This document shows positions 51,501-61,200 of a stretch of 64,000 bases of DNA, one piece after another. The notes beneath the pieces were generated by a model, which was not told where the DNA came from, did not search any database, and saw nothing but the letters and a program-made list of their open reading frames with translations. This DNA comes from Candidatus Nanohaloarchaea archaeon (lineage in GTDB: Archaea > Nanohalarchaeota > Nanosalinia > Nanosalinales > Nanosalinaceae), in NCBI GenBank assembly GCA_014297435.1, contig JACOQA010000002.1, positions 62,001-126,000 on the forward strand, in the 5' to 3' direction. Both the position numbers and the translations under genes were made by a program. The first letter of the stretch is position 1. Each line of letters starts with the position of its first letter.

Positions 51501-52338
51501 ATCTTCTTCCTGTCACCTCGAAAAAGACATCTTCGAGACCTGGCTTCTCAACTGAAAGATTTCGAAGATCATCTAAAACACCGCGATCAACCAGCTCCTT
51601 CAAAACTTCGTGGGGTTTATCGGTTCTAAGCTCGAAAAAACCATCACTTGAAACCGCTCTTTCTTTAAAGCCTTCAGGAACATCTCCTTCCGCCTTCAGA
51701 ATATAATCAGCATTGATATCAGAAATAAGATCTTTGGGTGAACCCGAGACGACTTCCTTGCCGCCTTCAATTATAATTACTCTGTCGCAGAGTTTCTCTG
51801 CCTCCTCCATCGAATGAGTCGAGACCATAACACCTGTCTGGGAAGTGAAGCTCTCTATCATCTCACAGATATCTTTACGAGCTCGAGGATCTAGTCCGGA
51901 GTTAGGTTCGTCAAGCAAGAGGTAATCCGGATCTTTGAGGACCCCTGAAGCAATATTAAGCTTCTTCTTATTACCTCCTGAAAGATCAGTCACGTATTTA
52001 TCCATCTCTGACTCGAGGCCTACCTTCCGATATATCTCAGTGTCTTGGGACTCGTTTAGAACACCCATCATCTCAAGAAACTCCTTTACTTTTAGTTTCG
52101 AGCTGTATTCGGTCTCTTGAAAGACCACCGACACTTTGTCCCTTACAGGATTGCCTCCGGCGCCTACTTTCCCTGATTCTGGCTCGATCAAGCCGGCAAG
52201 CACCTGCATCGTCGTTGTTTTTCCTGCTCCGTTCGGACCAAGAAGACCGACAATTTCGCCTTTTTCAAGACTCAGACTTAAGTTTTCCACAGCCTTTGTT
52301 TCGCCGAAGGTTTTCGACAGGTTTTCCACTTTTAGCAT
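51487..52338 (-). CDS. ABC transporter ATP-binding protein (ABC-2 partner)
   Basis: This 283-residue ATPase has Walker A GPNGAGKTT, signature DLSGGNKKKLNIASG, Walker B YLLLDEPNSGLDP and switch His in VSTHSMEEAE. A C-terminal regulatory extension (about 215-283) is typical of drug- and NatA-type exporters. It is first of a two-gene unit with the permease. Confidence 0.93.
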   Translation of the reverse strand: MLKVENLSKTFGETKAVENLSLSLEKGEIVGLLGPNGAGKTTTMQVLAGLIEPESGKVGAGGNPVRDKVSVVFQETEYSSKLKVKEFLEMMGVLNESQDTEIYRKVGLESEMDKYVTDLSGGNKKKLNIASGVLKDPDYLLLDEPNSGLDPRARKDICEMIESFTSQTGVMVSTHSMEEAEKLCDRVIIIEGGKEVVSGSPKDLISDINADYILKAEGDVPEGFKERAVSSDGFFELRTDKPHEVLKELVDRGVLDDLRNLSVEKPGLEDVFFEVTGRRYEKG

Positions 52339-52363
52339 AGATAGAAATAAGTCATAAAGGTGT

Positions 52364-52681
52364 TTAAAGACTGTTCCAGCTTTCCATTCCGCCCTCTATA
52401 TTTCTGGCGTCGAATCCTTTCTTCCTTAGAAGCTCTGCTATCTTCTTGCTGGAATCTCCTTCCCAGCAGACAACGTAAACAGGTTCTTCTTTCGAGAATT
52501 CGTCCATGAGCTTTTCTACAGGCTGGAAGGCAAACTTCTTGTAGTAAACATTCAGAACTGTGGCGTTTTCGTGTCTTATGTGAGCCTGTGAGAAGTCCTC
52601 TTCGTCCCTGACGTCCAGGACCTGTGTATCGCCGCTTTGGAGGCTTTTCTCTAGCTGTTCTGTATCTGCTTTGTTCGCCAC
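52364..52681 (-). CDS. Single-domain rhodanese-like sulfurtransferase
   Basis: This 105-residue protein is a rhodanese domain with the active-site cysteine in VYVVCWEGDSSKKIAELL and the start motif VLDVRDEEDFSQAHI. It transfers sulfur via a persulfide or acts as a thiol handler. It lies 26 bases upstream of the ABC ATPase start on the same strand and might be cotranscribed. Confidence 0.9.
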   Translation of the reverse strand: MANKADTEQLEKSLQSGDTQVLDVRDEEDFSQAHIRHENATVLNVYYKKFAFQPVEKLMDEFSKEEPVYVVCWEGDSSKKIAELLRKKGFDARNIEGGMESWNSL

Positions 52682-52764
52682 GGAGAAGTATAGCTTACCG
52701 TACCTTCATAAAAGGTTGATCTTGGGAGGGAGTTAAAAGCTTGAGAGCCCGCCAATTTTACGTG

Positions 52765-53271
52765 ATGGAGTACGAAAACCTTTCACGCGAAGAACTTGGG
52801 GAAGCCCTAGAAACCTTCGAAAAAGAAGTAGATGAACTAGAACAGGAAAAGAATAAATGGGAAGAGAAAGCCAAAAAAGTGAAGGCGGACTTCGAGAACT
52901 ACAAGAAGAAACAGGATGAAAGGAAGGAGAAATGGCAGCATAGAGCTAGAGAGGATCTTGCCGAGGACCTAATCCAGATAATGGACAATCTTGAGCGCGC
53001 GATTGCGTCTGCAGACGAGGACTCAACTGTTCTACAGGGCGTAAAGATGGTTGCCGACCAACTGCTTAGCGAATTGGAGAAGAGAGGGTTGGAAAGAATC
53101 GACGCTGAGGGCGAAGAGTTCGATCCAAGGCTGCACAAAGCCGTCGATACCGAAGAGCATGAGGAGGAGAACAAAGTGCTTAAACAGAAAAGGAAAGGGT
53201 ACATGTTTGGCGATAAGGTCTTAAGAGAGGCGGAAGTAGTGGTTTCGAAGCGTGCTGAAGAGCAGAACTGA
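52765..53271 (+). CDS. grpE: GrpE nucleotide exchange factor
   Basis: GrpE releases ADP from DnaK. The protein is 168 residues from ATG 52765 (MEYENLSREELGEAL): TATA gagttaaaagc lies 30 bases upstream, whereas the TTG at 52741 is only a few bases from it. A long N-terminal coiled coil (KVKADFENYKKKQDERKEKW) leads to the beta domain (FDPRLHKAVDTEEHEEENKV, GYMFGDKVLREAEVVV). Two unrelated genes separate it from dnaK. Confidence 0.93.
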   Translation: MEYENLSREELGEALETFEKEVDELEQEKNKWEEKAKKVKADFENYKKKQDERKEKWQHRAREDLAEDLIQIMDNLERAIASADEDSTVLQGVKMVADQLLSELEKRGLERIDAEGEEFDPRLHKAVDTEEHEEENKVLKQKRKGYMFGDKVLREAEVVVSKRAEEQN

Positions 53272-53315
53272 GAATCGACGAAAATTATTTATTAGAAAGT
53301 AGCAAATGACCAGTC

Positions 53316-54107
53316 GTGCAGTCCGTCGAACTAAAAGAATCCGATCTGAGAGATTTTTTAGACGCCGAGAGGAAGCGTCTAGATGAGATTTATCCGAAAG
53401 ATGATGTTCCTGACGACCCACTCCTATTTTTGAATAAAGATCTCATTCCCGAAGGCAGTCACGGATCAATAGTCTACGAAGATGACTTCTCCGGAGTTGC
53501 CCTCCCAGAAAGCTCCGTTGGAGACCACTCCGTTCCGGACAATCATGATGAAGATAGCTGGAAAATAATACTGGAGGATCAGAGGAGAAAAACCCTCAGA
53601 CATGAATTAACCCATATATGCTATAGGAACCACCATTTAGGCGACCAAACCGCTCCTGTGAAAAGTGGCTCCGACCCTTCTGCAGCCTACTTGGAAGCTG
53701 TTGCGATGTGGGAGGAAACCCATATATCTGAACCTCTGAAACCTTTTAATCTTGAAGAATATGGCGCACAAGGATTGGAGGATATACCCGAATTCTGGGA
53801 TAGATTCATAGCAGACAAACAGAATCCTAGGTCTATAGATGACCCTCACAGATTCGGCACCCTCTCTGCTTACCTAATCGAACGCGGCTATCTTGAGAAC
53901 CATGACCTCAAAGAGGCCAAAAAAAGAACGCGGAGAGATCTTCTGAATGTGAGTAGCAACAAAGAGCTTGAACAAGCGAATAGGCAGGCAGCAGAAACGC
54001 TATCAATTCCTTACTTTCCTGACCTTATTAGAGGACGAACTGTGAACCACTTAGACTCAGAAATTGCCGAAGTATATCTATCCAAAGGGGAAAATATTCT
54101 TAGATAA
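53316..54107 (+). CDS. Putative HExxH zinc metallopeptidase
   Basis: This 263-residue protein has a zincin motif, LRHELTHICYRNHH, near residue 95, with a possible third ligand Glu about 35 residues on in YLEAVAMWEE. The start is GTG 53316, with TATA attatttattag 26 bases upstream. No signal peptide is seen, so it acts in the cytoplasm if active. The rest is unlike any family I recognise. It sits between grpE and dnaK, which suggests but does not show a protein-quality role. Confidence 0.65.
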   Translation: MQSVELKESDLRDFLDAERKRLDEIYPKDDVPDDPLLFLNKDLIPEGSHGSIVYEDDFSGVALPESSVGDHSVPDNHDEDSWKIILEDQRRKTLRHELTHICYRNHHLGDQTAPVKSGSDPSAAYLEAVAMWEETHISEPLKPFNLEEYGAQGLEDIPEFWDRFIADKQNPRSIDDPHRFGTLSAYLIERGYLENHDLKEAKKRTRRDLLNVSSNKELEQANRQAAETLSIPYFPDLIRGRTVNHLDSEIAEVYLSKGENILR

Positions 54108-54190
54108 TTCTTCAAGTTAGTTTGAGCAACATGATAGTGAGAAGGCTGGAAAGAAGCCGGAGTCGTAGTAGGAGAAGGTAGGAATAAGAA

Positions 54191-54580
54191 TTAAGAAGTT
54201 TCTACTTGCTCCATTCTTTCTATAGCCTGTTCTGCGTCACCACACAAATTTTCTACCTCCTCTAACGTAGATACAAGTTCCCTTAACTCCGATATTTCAT
54301 TATCAATATCTTGTCTTATCTGCTCAATTTGCTCTTCAAACGCATTTTCATCCTTAAGAACTTGTTTCAATTCCTGTTCGCCAGCTTTACCTTCGTTGTA
54401 TTTCTCAAGGAACGGAACTAATTCATTCTGAATGAACTTTGCCATCCGTGTGCCTTCCATAGACTCATCTAACTGGTTCAGATGGCCTTCAGCCGACTCT
54501 ATTAAATTACTGGATTTCGTAACTTTTCCAGAAAATAATTTAATGACCTTAACATGCCTCTCTAACTCTCCGTTCGACAT
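54191..54580 (-). CDS. Hypothetical coiled-coil protein
   Basis: A 129-residue protein from ATG 54580 (MSNGELERHVKVIKLFSG); TATA gatttaaaat lies 26 bases upstream, so the 17 extra residues on the ORF track are rejected. The C-terminal 70 residues are a long coiled coil (EEQIEQIRQDIDNEISELRELVSTLEEVE). It has no recognised family. It is divergent from dnaK with a 121-base gap. Confidence 0.65.
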   Translation of the reverse strand: MSNGELERHVKVIKLFSGKVTKSSNLIESAEGHLNQLDESMEGTRMAKFIQNELVPFLEKYNEGKAGEQELKQVLKDENAFEEQIEQIRQDIDNEISELRELVSTLEEVENLCGDAEQAIERMEQVETS

Positions 54581-54701
54581 ACGTCTTTCATAGACTAGCA
54601 GCATTTTAAATCTAGGTCCAAAAGTGAGCAAAACAATCCACTTTAAAAATTTTTAATCACGTAAACAAAAATAGAGTTTATTCTAAAGGTGAATCAATAA
54701 A

Positions 54702-56624
54702 ATGGCGAAGATAGTCGGAATCGACCTCGGAACAACAAGAAGCGCAGTAGCTTCAGTAGAAGACGGAGAACCCAAAATCCTCGAAAACAGCGAAGGAGAA
54801 AGAGTAACACCTTCCATAGTCGCATTTGACGACGGCGAAAGACTTGTAGGAAAGCCGGCTAAGAACCAGATGCTGACAAACGAGGAAAATACTGTAAAGT
54901 CGATCAAACGCCACATGGGCGAGGACTACGAAGTCAATCTAGAGGGAGAAGCCTACACGCCACAGCAAATCTCCTCGATGATCCTCCAGAAACTCAAGAA
55001 CGATGCAGAAGACAAACTGGGAGACGATGTCGAGAAAGCAGTTATCACAGTCCCAGCACACTTCAACGACGCACAGAGACAAGCAACAAAAGATGCGGGA
55101 GAGATCGCAGGTCTCGAAGTAGAGAGAATCCTCAACGAGCCAACCGCAGCAGCACTCGCATACGGCCTAGACGATGAATCAGAGAAAACAGTACTTGTAT
55201 ACGACTTCGGAGGAGGAACATTCGACGTAACAGTCCTAGAAATGGGAGACGGAATCTACGAAGTCCAATCCACAGAAGGAGACAACAACCTTGGTGGAGA
55301 CGACTTCGACCAGGAAATAATCGACTGGGTACTCGAAAAGTTCGAGGAAGAAAAAGGAATCGATCTTTCCGAGAACGATGAAGCTCTCCAGAGAGTTAGA
55401 GAGAACGCGGAGGAAGCCAAGAAAGAGCTTTCCTCGAGGAAACAGACCAAAATCAACATTCCGTTCATCCATCAGGACGACGAAGGAAACACATACAACA
55501 TCGACTACGAACTCACACGTTCAAAGTTCGAAGATCTTGTAGAAGATCTGATCCAGAGAACAACAGATCCGACAGAGACCGCAATCGAAGATGCAGGCAT
55601 CTCAAAGTCAGAAATAGACGACGTAATCCTCGTAGGAGGAACAACTAGAGTTCCGGCTGTAAAGGAACATGTCCAAGCAATTACAGGGATGGAACCGGAC
55701 CAAGAAGTCAACCCTGCAGAAGCAGTTGCACAAGGAGCAGCGATTCAGGCAGGAAGCATTACAGGAGAGATGGACGACCTACTGCTTCTTGATGTTGCAC
55801 CTCTCAGCCTTGGAGTCGAAGTCAAGGGAGGTTTAACGGAAACACTGATCGAGAAGAACACAACAATCCCTGCAGAAGAGTCCAAAGTGTTCACGACCGC
55901 CCAGAACAACCAGACAGCGGTAACCGTGCACGTTGTGCAGGGAGAGAGAGAAATGGCCAAAGACAACAAATCTCTTGGCCAGTTCAACCTTCAGGGAATC
56001 CCTCCAGCACAGGCAGGACAGCCTCAGATCGAAGTAACTTTCGAAATCGACTCAGACGGAATCCTCAACGTCTCCGCAGAAGAGCAGCAGAGCGGAGAAG
56101 AAGCCTCAATCAGTATAGACGACACATCAAGACTTGACGAGGACGAGATCGAGGAGATGAAAGAACAGGCAGAAAAACACGAGGAAGAAGACAAGCTGAA
56201 ACGTGAGTTCATCGAGACCAAGAACAAGGCAGATCAAATAGCCTCTCAGGCAGAAACACAGATTGACAACTTCAAAGACGAAGTAGACGAAGAGCTGATT
56301 GAGGGAATCGAAGATGCGATCGAAGACGTTGAAGAAGCCAAGGAAGAAGCAGAAGAGATCGACGATCTTGAAGAGGCATCGGAGCATATCGACTCCGCAA
56401 TCGAGGACTTGGAAAACGAGCTACAGGAGATCGGCCAGGAAATGTATGACGGCCAGCAGGGAGGAATGGGCGGTTTCGACCCAAGTAACATGTCAGAAGA
56501 AGATCTGAAGGAAGCAGCCCAGAACATGGGCGGAATGGGCGGAGCTCCCGGAAACTCTGGTGACGATGAAGTAGTCGACGCAGACTACGAAGAAGTCGAC
56601 ACAGACGAGGAGAAGAAAGAATAA
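54702..56624 (+). CDS. dnaK: Chaperone DnaK (Hsp70)
   Basis: This 640-residue Hsp70 has the ATPase domain (1-370; [36 protein letters not shown]), the hydrophobic linker ([16 protein letters not shown]), the substrate-binding domain and a lid, ending in a Gly-rich and acidic tail ([22 protein letters not shown]). It is the bacterial-type DnaK found in many halophilic archaea. An SD (GGTGA) lies about 10 bases before ATG 54702. Antisense ORFs across it are shadows. Confidence 0.96.
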   Translation: MAKIVGIDLGTTRSAVASVEDGEPKILENSEGERVTPSIVAFDDGERLVGKPAKNQMLTNEENTVKSIKRHMGEDYEVNLEGEAYTPQQISSMILQKLKNDAEDKLGDDVEKAVITVPAHFNDAQRQATKDAGEIAGLEVERILNEPTAAALAYGLDDESEKTVLVYDFGGGTFDVTVLEMGDGIYEVQSTEGDNNLGGDDFDQEIIDWVLEKFEEEKGIDLSENDEALQRVRENAEEAKKELSSRKQTKINIPFIHQDDEGNTYNIDYELTRSKFEDLVEDLIQRTTDPTETAIEDAGISKSEIDDVILVGGTTRVPAVKEHVQAITGMEPDQEVNPAEAVAQGAAIQAGSITGEMDDLLLLDVAPLSLGVEVKGGLTETLIEKNTTIPAEESKVFTTAQNNQTAVTVHVVQGEREMAKDNKSLGQFNLQGIPPAQAGQPQIEVTFEIDSDGILNVSAEEQQSGEEASISIDDTSRLDEDEIEEMKEQAEKHEEEDKLKREFIETKNKADQIASQAETQIDNFKDEVDEELIEGIEDAIEDVEEAKEEAEEIDDLEEASEHIDSAIEDLENELQEIGQEMYDGQQGGMGGFDPSNMSEEDLKEAAQNMGGMGGAPGNSGDDEVVDADYEEVDTDEEKKE

Positions 56625-56642
56625 AGGAGTTTTTTAGCTCCC

Positions 56643-56825
56643 TTAATTCTCCTTTAATTTTGTGTAACCGAGAACCGCATTACTTATTGCTAATGCAAAA
56701 ATCGCGATCGACATCAAGTATTCGCCGAGGTAGCCGACAATCAGCGCTGAAACGGTTGTAAAAACAACCACGCTAATCCAGAACCCCTTATCATGCTCAA
56801 GATCATCTAAATCGACAAGACTCAT
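56643..56825 (-). CDS. Small two-helix membrane protein
   Basis: This 60-residue protein has two membrane helices ([20 protein letters not shown] and [18 protein letters not shown]) and charged ends. It is encoded on the opposite strand between dnaK and dnaJ. A TATA-like tttttattt lies about 24 bases before ATG 56825, close to the dnaJ start. Function is unknown. Confidence 0.55.
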   Translation of the reverse strand: MSLVDLDDLEHDKGFWISVVVFTTVSALIVGYLGEYLMSIAIFALAISNAVLGYTKLKEN

Positions 56826-56858
56826 GAAAACACATCATTCGAACGAGAAATAAAAATT

Positions 56859-57932
56859 ATGGCAAAGGAATACTACGAACTTCTAGGAGTATCAGAAGAC
56901 GCAAGTCAGGACGAAATCAAAAAAGCTTACAGGAAGAAGGCGAAGAAATACCACCCTGATTCTAACAAGGATACTGCGGATGAGGAGAAGTTCAAGAAGA
57001 TAAACAAGGCCTACGACGTTCTTTCAGATGAAGACAAAAGAAAGAAGTACGACCAGTTCGGAAAACAAGGAGTCGAAGGCCATGCCGGAAGAGGTCAAAG
57101 ACGAGCTGCATCAAACTTCCAGGATCTGTTCGAACAAATCTTCGGAGGCGGAGGTTTTGGCAGCCAAAGAAAGAGAGGTGGAAAGAACCTCAAAATACAT
57201 ACTACAATAAGCCTAGGCGAAGCCTACTCAGGCGTTGAAAAAACTTTTGAGGTTGAGAGAAAGGCAAAATGTTCCGAATGCAGCGGAACCGGAGCTGAAA
57301 ATGGCAATACATCAACATGTTCCGAGTGTAACGGTAGAGGTCAGGTAAGAAAAGTTCAAAGAACTCCGCTAGGAAGGATGGAGACCGCGGCCGAATGCCC
57401 TAAATGCAACGGCTCAGGGAAAGTGCCTGAAGAAAAGTGCTCAAATTGTGACGGATCCGGTACCGAGAAGAAAGAAGAGACCGTTACCGTGAAAGTTCCG
57501 GAAGGAGTTCGGGATGGGCAACGTCTCAGAGTCAGAAATAAAGGAAACCGCAGCTCGACCGGTGAGACCGGCGACCTCTACGTCTATATCTCAGTTGAAG
57601 AACATGAAAGCCTTGAGAGAAAGGACCACGACCTGTTTACAACAGTAACCTTAGGTGTGGGGGACGTTGCATTAGGCACTTCAGTTGAGATCGACCATCC
57701 TGACTCAAATATCCAGGTCGATGTTCCGAAAGGCACACAGCCCGGACAAGTACTAAGACTTAACGGAAAGGGAATGCCCTCAAGAAGAGGAAGAAACGGA
57801 GATCTCTACGTAAAAGTGGATGTCGAGATCCCCAAGGATGTTTCAGAAGATCAGAGAGAAGTGCTTGAAGGAATGAGAAAGAAGCCTAAAGAAGACCGTT
57901 CGTTCTTCGAGACAGTGAAAGATTTCATATAA
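56859..57932 (+). CDS. dnaJ: Co-chaperone DnaJ (Hsp40, type I)
   Basis: This 357-residue type I J protein has the J domain with KYHPDSN (residues 1-65), a Gly/Phe-rich stretch ([13 protein letters not shown]), four zinc-binding CxxCxGxG repeats ([32 protein letters not shown]) and the C-terminal substrate domains. It stimulates DnaK's ATPase. It overlaps the converging ZIP gene by eight bases. Confidence 0.95.
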   Translation: MAKEYYELLGVSEDASQDEIKKAYRKKAKKYHPDSNKDTADEEKFKKINKAYDVLSDEDKRKKYDQFGKQGVEGHAGRGQRRAASNFQDLFEQIFGGGGFGSQRKRGGKNLKIHTTISLGEAYSGVEKTFEVERKAKCSECSGTGAENGNTSTCSECNGRGQVRKVQRTPLGRMETAAECPKCNGSGKVPEEKCSNCDGSGTEKKEETVTVKVPEGVRDGQRLRVRNKGNRSSTGETGDLYVYISVEEHESLERKDHDLFTTVTLGVGDVALGTSVEIDHPDSNIQVDVPKGTQPGQVLRLNGKGMPSRRGRNGDLYVKVDVEIPKDVSEDQREVLEGMRKKPKEDRSFFETVKDFI

Positions 57933-58656
57933 GCGCCTTGATATACGGTATAGAGTACATTATGGCGACCCCTATAGAGAAAACTAGAACGTGTGGCGCC
58001 CAGTTATCCTCGATATCCTTTATTTCGGGCATCAGGTCGCTTCCCGCGATATAGACAAAGTTGCCGACAACCAGAGGCAGAAGGATGCTTTGGATAGAAC
58101 CAGAAACATTTGAAAGCATTATAACAGCTAAAGCGCCTAGAAACATGAAAACACTGATACCTAGGTTAAAACCGAAGGCTTTGACTCGTGTAAAGCCCGA
58201 GTGGACAAGTATTCCAAAGTCTCCTATTTCTTTAGGCACTTTATGGAGTGCGACAGCGATTGTTGCGGCGACACCTGCGGAAGTCGATGCAAGAAAGCTT
58301 GAGGCGATCAATATACCGTCCAGTATGTTGTGTATGGCGTCACCTACAACCAATACTATAGAGAATGGTTCGTAGTGGTGGTCTGCGTGATGGCAGTGCC
58401 AGTGTACAAGTTTTTCGAGCAGGAAGGATCCAAGTATTCCTGCCATTATAGCGAGACCTGTGAACCGTGTGTATGATCCGGCGAGTTTGAATACGAGGTG
58501 GATGAATACGCCGCCGAAGATTGTTCCTGCGGAAAGCGAGATCATGTAAGGTATGTAGCGTTCCATTCGCTCTTTCTCCACGAAGAGGAAAAGTGCGCCA
58601 AGCGCAGATAAGACCGCAGTAATACCTATACTTAGAAGTATATTCTTGTAGACCAT
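57925..58656 (-). CDS. ZIP family metal transporter
   Basis: This 243-residue membrane protein has eight predicted helices, a His-rich loop ([13 protein letters not shown]) and the ZIP metal-site motifs [10 protein letters not shown] and [15 protein letters not shown]. It imports zinc or another divalent ion into the cytosol. Zinc is needed here by topA, DnaJ and the zinc-finger fusions. The upstream region contains a terminator-like hairpin. Confidence 0.92.
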   Translation of the reverse strand: MVYKNILLSIGITAVLSALGALFLFVEKERMERYIPYMISLSAGTIFGGVFIHLVFKLAGSYTRFTGLAIMAGILGSFLLEKLVHWHCHHADHHYEPFSIVLVVGDAIHNILDGILIASSFLASTSAGVAATIAVALHKVPKEIGDFGILVHSGFTRVKAFGFNLGISVFMFLGALAVIMLSNVSGSIQSILLPLVVGNFVYIAGSDLMPEIKDIEDNWAPHVLVFSIGVAIMYSIPYIKALI

Positions 58657-58714
58657 TCAGCCTCTGTGATATTTTCTCGAACCACAGTATTAAATTAAGG
58701 TACAAAAAAAGAAG

Positions 58715-58729
58715 GTTTTTAGTAAAAAC
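58715..58729 (-). terminator. Short hairpin, terminator-like
   Basis: GTTTTT-AGT-AAAAAC (58715-58729) followed on the minus strand by CTTCTTTTTTTG. It lies 10 bases after the stop codon of the small ORF at 58739-58822 and before the ZIP gene, and would end a leftward transcript. Confidence 0.4.
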
Positions 58730-58738
58730 AGTATCCTT

Positions 58739-58822
58739 TTAGTTTGCGTCTTCACCTCTTAAGCCCGGTACAGTAAGTCTTTCAAGTTCAACCTCGAACT
58801 GGTTCATCACGTTAGGATCCAT
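58739..58822 (-). CDS. Possible 27-residue peptide gene
   Basis: ATG 58822 opens MDPNVMNQFEVELERLTVPG and ends at TAA 58739. It is preceded by a full SD (GGTGATC) six bases away and followed by a terminator-like hairpin, an arrangement unlikely for random sequence. The peptide is acidic and has no recognised family. The rest of the gap 58657-58968 is AT-rich with no other feature seen. Confidence 0.35.
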   Translation of the reverse strand: MDPNVMNQFEVELERLTVPGLRGEDAN

Positions 58823-58968
58823 TACTCCGATCACCCTTGGAAAAGTTTTTGATCTTAGATATTCAAAAAGAAAGTTTCAGTAAGTTATAGGAGTCCTGAG
58901 ACAACAAAAACCCTTATTAGAAAACAAAAACTATACACTACAACTTAAAGGTTTTATCGATCCTAAAA

Positions 58969-60240
58969 CTAAGATCCTATAGAAGAAATAAACTCTGTGA
59001 CACCGACTCCCTCACGGTAAAGGACGCCAGCTACAACAGCGAGACCGGCAAGGATCGAACCTATTAGACGCGTTTCAGAGCCTGAGAAAGCTCCAAGAGC
59101 TGGCGACCCACCACCCCCAGCGAAACTTGTGGTTTGATCAGAAGTCTCAAAACCGCCACCGGACCCGACACGTCTTAAGGTAGAGGTCTCAGCCTCCATA
59201 CCGCCCTTTCTAGCGACGAACCTAATCCGGTTTAGACCTTCCTCCATGCTTAAAAGCGTGCAGAAACGGTTTTCCGCATCTTCCTCACGCTGCCTTTCAC
59301 CATTCCTGTATATTGTAACTTTTTCGGCGTCACCCGAAATATCAGCGCATGCCCTCACCGTTCCGGGTTCAGATATAGGAGGCATATCTATATCACTTAT
59401 TTCAAGACCAGAGACTACATCGAGCTCTAAGGTTCGTGATTCAGAACCTGCCGAAACCTGGAAATCGATTTTACCTGGTTCAGAGGGAGTAAAACCTGTC
59501 CTGAAATCTGTGTTAGGTTCAACCGTTTGTTCAAAGATTCTCTGGTCCCCAGCAAAAACATTTACAGTCTGAGAAGATGGGAATTCATGGTTTCCGCTGA
59601 CATAGACCGTTTCACCTAAAGAAACTTGTTCCTGGGAAAGCTTTACATCCAAGTTCTGCCCTTGCACAACTACTTCAGGCCAGTCTATCGATGAAACTCC
59701 GTCACCTGAACCCCCACCGTTCGTATTATCTGAAGAGTCTTGATCATCTTGATCCGAAGAGTCAGAGTCTTCATCATTATCCGAGTTTTCATTAGAGTCG
59801 TCCTGAGAATCTCCGTCATCAAACCTGGATCCATCCTCATTAGAATCATCGGTTGAATCACCGCTATCAAACCTGGAACCATCTTCACCTGCATCATCTG
59901 TAGAGTCTCCACTATCGAATCTGGAGCCGTCCTCGTTTGAGTCATCAGTTGAATCTCCGCTATCAAATCGAGAGTCGTCACTACTCTCGTCAGAGGTGTC
60001 GGTCGAATCTTGTCGATCTCCCGTATTGTAATCGTCTTGAGAGTCACCGCTATCAAACCTAGAACCAGGACTTTCCGTGTCATCGTTCGAATCTCCGCTG
60101 TCGAATCTATCACTGGATCCTTCCGAGTAATCGTTGAAGTCGTCCTGAGAGTCACCGCTCGCGAACCGCTGACCAGCCACAAGAGATGCTGAAGAGGCAA
60201 GAAGAATTAGGATACCGAGGGCTAGAGCTGTCTTCTTCAT
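58969..60240 (-). CDS. Secreted, membrane-anchored surface protein with RFDSGDS repeats
   Basis: This 423-residue protein has a Sec signal peptide (LALGILILLASSASLVAGQ), seven RF-D/A-x-GDSxDD units between residues 25 and 154, an Asp/Ser-rich spacer, then two beta-sandwich-like domains (about 185-270 and 275-350). The second holds one Cys pair (RACADIS, NRFCTLL). A Gly-rich stretch and C-terminal helix (IGSILAGLAVVAGVLY) follow. The Asp-rich repeats may bind Ca2+. It is paralogous in layout to 61201 and lies seven bases after the Tat-type protein gene. Confidence 0.8.
   Translation of the reverse strand: MKKTALALGILILLASSASLVAGQRFASGDSQDDFNDYSEGSSDRFDSGDSNDDTESPGSRFDSGDSQDDYNTGDRQDSTDTSDESSDDSRFDSGDSTDDSNEDGSRFDSGDSTDDAGEDGSRFDSGDSTDDSNEDGSRFDDGDSQDDSNENSDNDEDSDSSDQDDQDSSDNTNGGGSGDGVSSIDWPEVVVQGQNLDVKLSQEQVSLGETVYVSGNHEFPSSQTVNVFAGDQRIFEQTVEPNTDFRTGFTPSEPGKIDFQVSAGSESRTLELDVVSGLEISDIDMPPISEPGTVRACADISGDAEKVTIYRNGERQREEDAENRFCTLLSMEEGLNRIRFVARKGGMEAETSTLRRVGSGGGFETSDQTTSFAGGGGSPALGAFSGSETRLIGSILAGLAVVAGVLYREGVGVTEFISSIGS
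59779..60168 (-). repeat. Array encoding seven RFDSGDS units
   Basis: Four units at residues 91-154 (59970-59779) keep a strict 16-residue, 48-base period (RFDSGDSTDDSNEDGS); three more upstream are spaced irregularly. Codon-level differences between units show the array is not a very recent expansion. Such arrays often vary in copy number between strains. Confidence 0.75.
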
Positions 60241-60247
60241 AACGGTT

Positions 60248-61090
60248 TCAGTCGCAGTAGTTGTTAGGGTTGGCGTTTTCGAAGAGTTGGTCTGCCTGCG
60301 ATACAGTCAGGTCTTCCTGAGAATCGGCGTCGTTAAGTTGAATTACGTATGAATCCGGTCGACCGTCATTGTCCGAGTCCCTAAAGTCAATATCGTAACC
60401 TATATCGCCTTCGACAGCAGTAAGATCTTCCAAGGGTTCGTCTCCAATCGCATCTCTGACGTCCTCTTCGACAAAGTAACCGGACACACCTCCTTCATTA
60501 CGGTAACAGGCAGCTTCCGGAAGCTCATTCATAGTGTCGTAGAACTTGGTTTCACCTGTCTGATCGATCTCGCCCGGACTTTCACCTGAATCTGTCGGCT
60601 GCTGCGTCTGCTCAGAAGCCTGATTGTCTTCCTCAGTCTCTTGGTTAGGAGTGTTGGAATCGTTTGAGTTTTGATTATTATTTGCGCCTTGGTTTGTTTG
60701 ATCTTCGGTCGAGGTTTGATTCGATGTCTGTCCTGTGGCTGTACCAGATGTTTTTTGAACTCCCGAGCCAGATCCAAGATCTCCATCTATCTTTCCGTCA
60801 GCTCCATAATCGGCGCCTATATATCCTGCTGCGCCTATACCGGCTGAAGCGAATGTTGCTTGTAATACAGAGCGTCTTCTTTCATTCACCCCTTCTTCGG
60901 TGTAGACTCCGGCTGCGTTGTATAATGTGTCTCTTGGAACTGTGTAGAGTTTTTTTATTCCGCCACCGAGCATGTGGGCGACCTCCCCTAGCCCTCCGCC
61001 TTTTCCTTCAAGGTTTTCCGAGGCATTTCCGCCCACGGAGGAGCTTTCTGATTCTCTTCTGTTTCCAGCGTCTCCTGGTTCTTCAGACAT
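60248..61090 (-). CDS. Tat-signal exported protein with acidic N-terminus and Ca-binding-like loop
   Basis: This 280-residue protein has about 70 residues of polar sequence, then ERRRSVLQATFASAGIGAAGYIG, a twin-arginine signal or anchor, an Asn/Gln/Thr-rich spacer (120-180) and a small C-terminal domain. That domain contains FRDSDNDGRPDSY, which fits a DxDxDG calcium loop, and two cysteines (EAACYRNE, NNYCD). It precedes the repeat protein gene by seven bases. The layout matches the protein at 62058. Confidence 0.75.
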   Translation of the reverse strand: MSEEPGDAGNRRESESSSVGGNASENLEGKGGGLGEVAHMLGGGIKKLYTVPRDTLYNAAGVYTEEGVNERRRSVLQATFASAGIGAAGYIGADYGADGKIDGDLGSGSGVQKTSGTATGQTSNQTSTEDQTNQGANNNQNSNDSNTPNQETEEDNQASEQTQQPTDSGESPGEIDQTGETKFYDTMNELPEAACYRNEGGVSGYFVEEDVRDAIGDEPLEDLTAVEGDIGYDIDFRDSDNDGRPDSYVIQLNDADSQEDLTVSQADQLFENANPNNYCD

Positions 61091-61200
61091 CGTGAGTCAC
61101 GGTAACCCTTTAGAAGTCTTTTATTAAGTCCATTTGTTTTCTTGACCGAAATAAACAGTTCTTTGTAATATAAACGTTATATCTATGGTTCAGAAAGAAA

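Noticed and set aside
54131-54181. 16-residue Arg-rich ORF (MIVRRLERSRSRSRRR).
   Set aside because: Too short, no SD and no convincing promoter; probably chance.
54953-56527. Long antisense ORFs across dnaK and other highly expressed-looking genes.
   Set aside because: Ser/Leu-rich shadows caused by codon bias on the coding strand; no promoters or SD sites.
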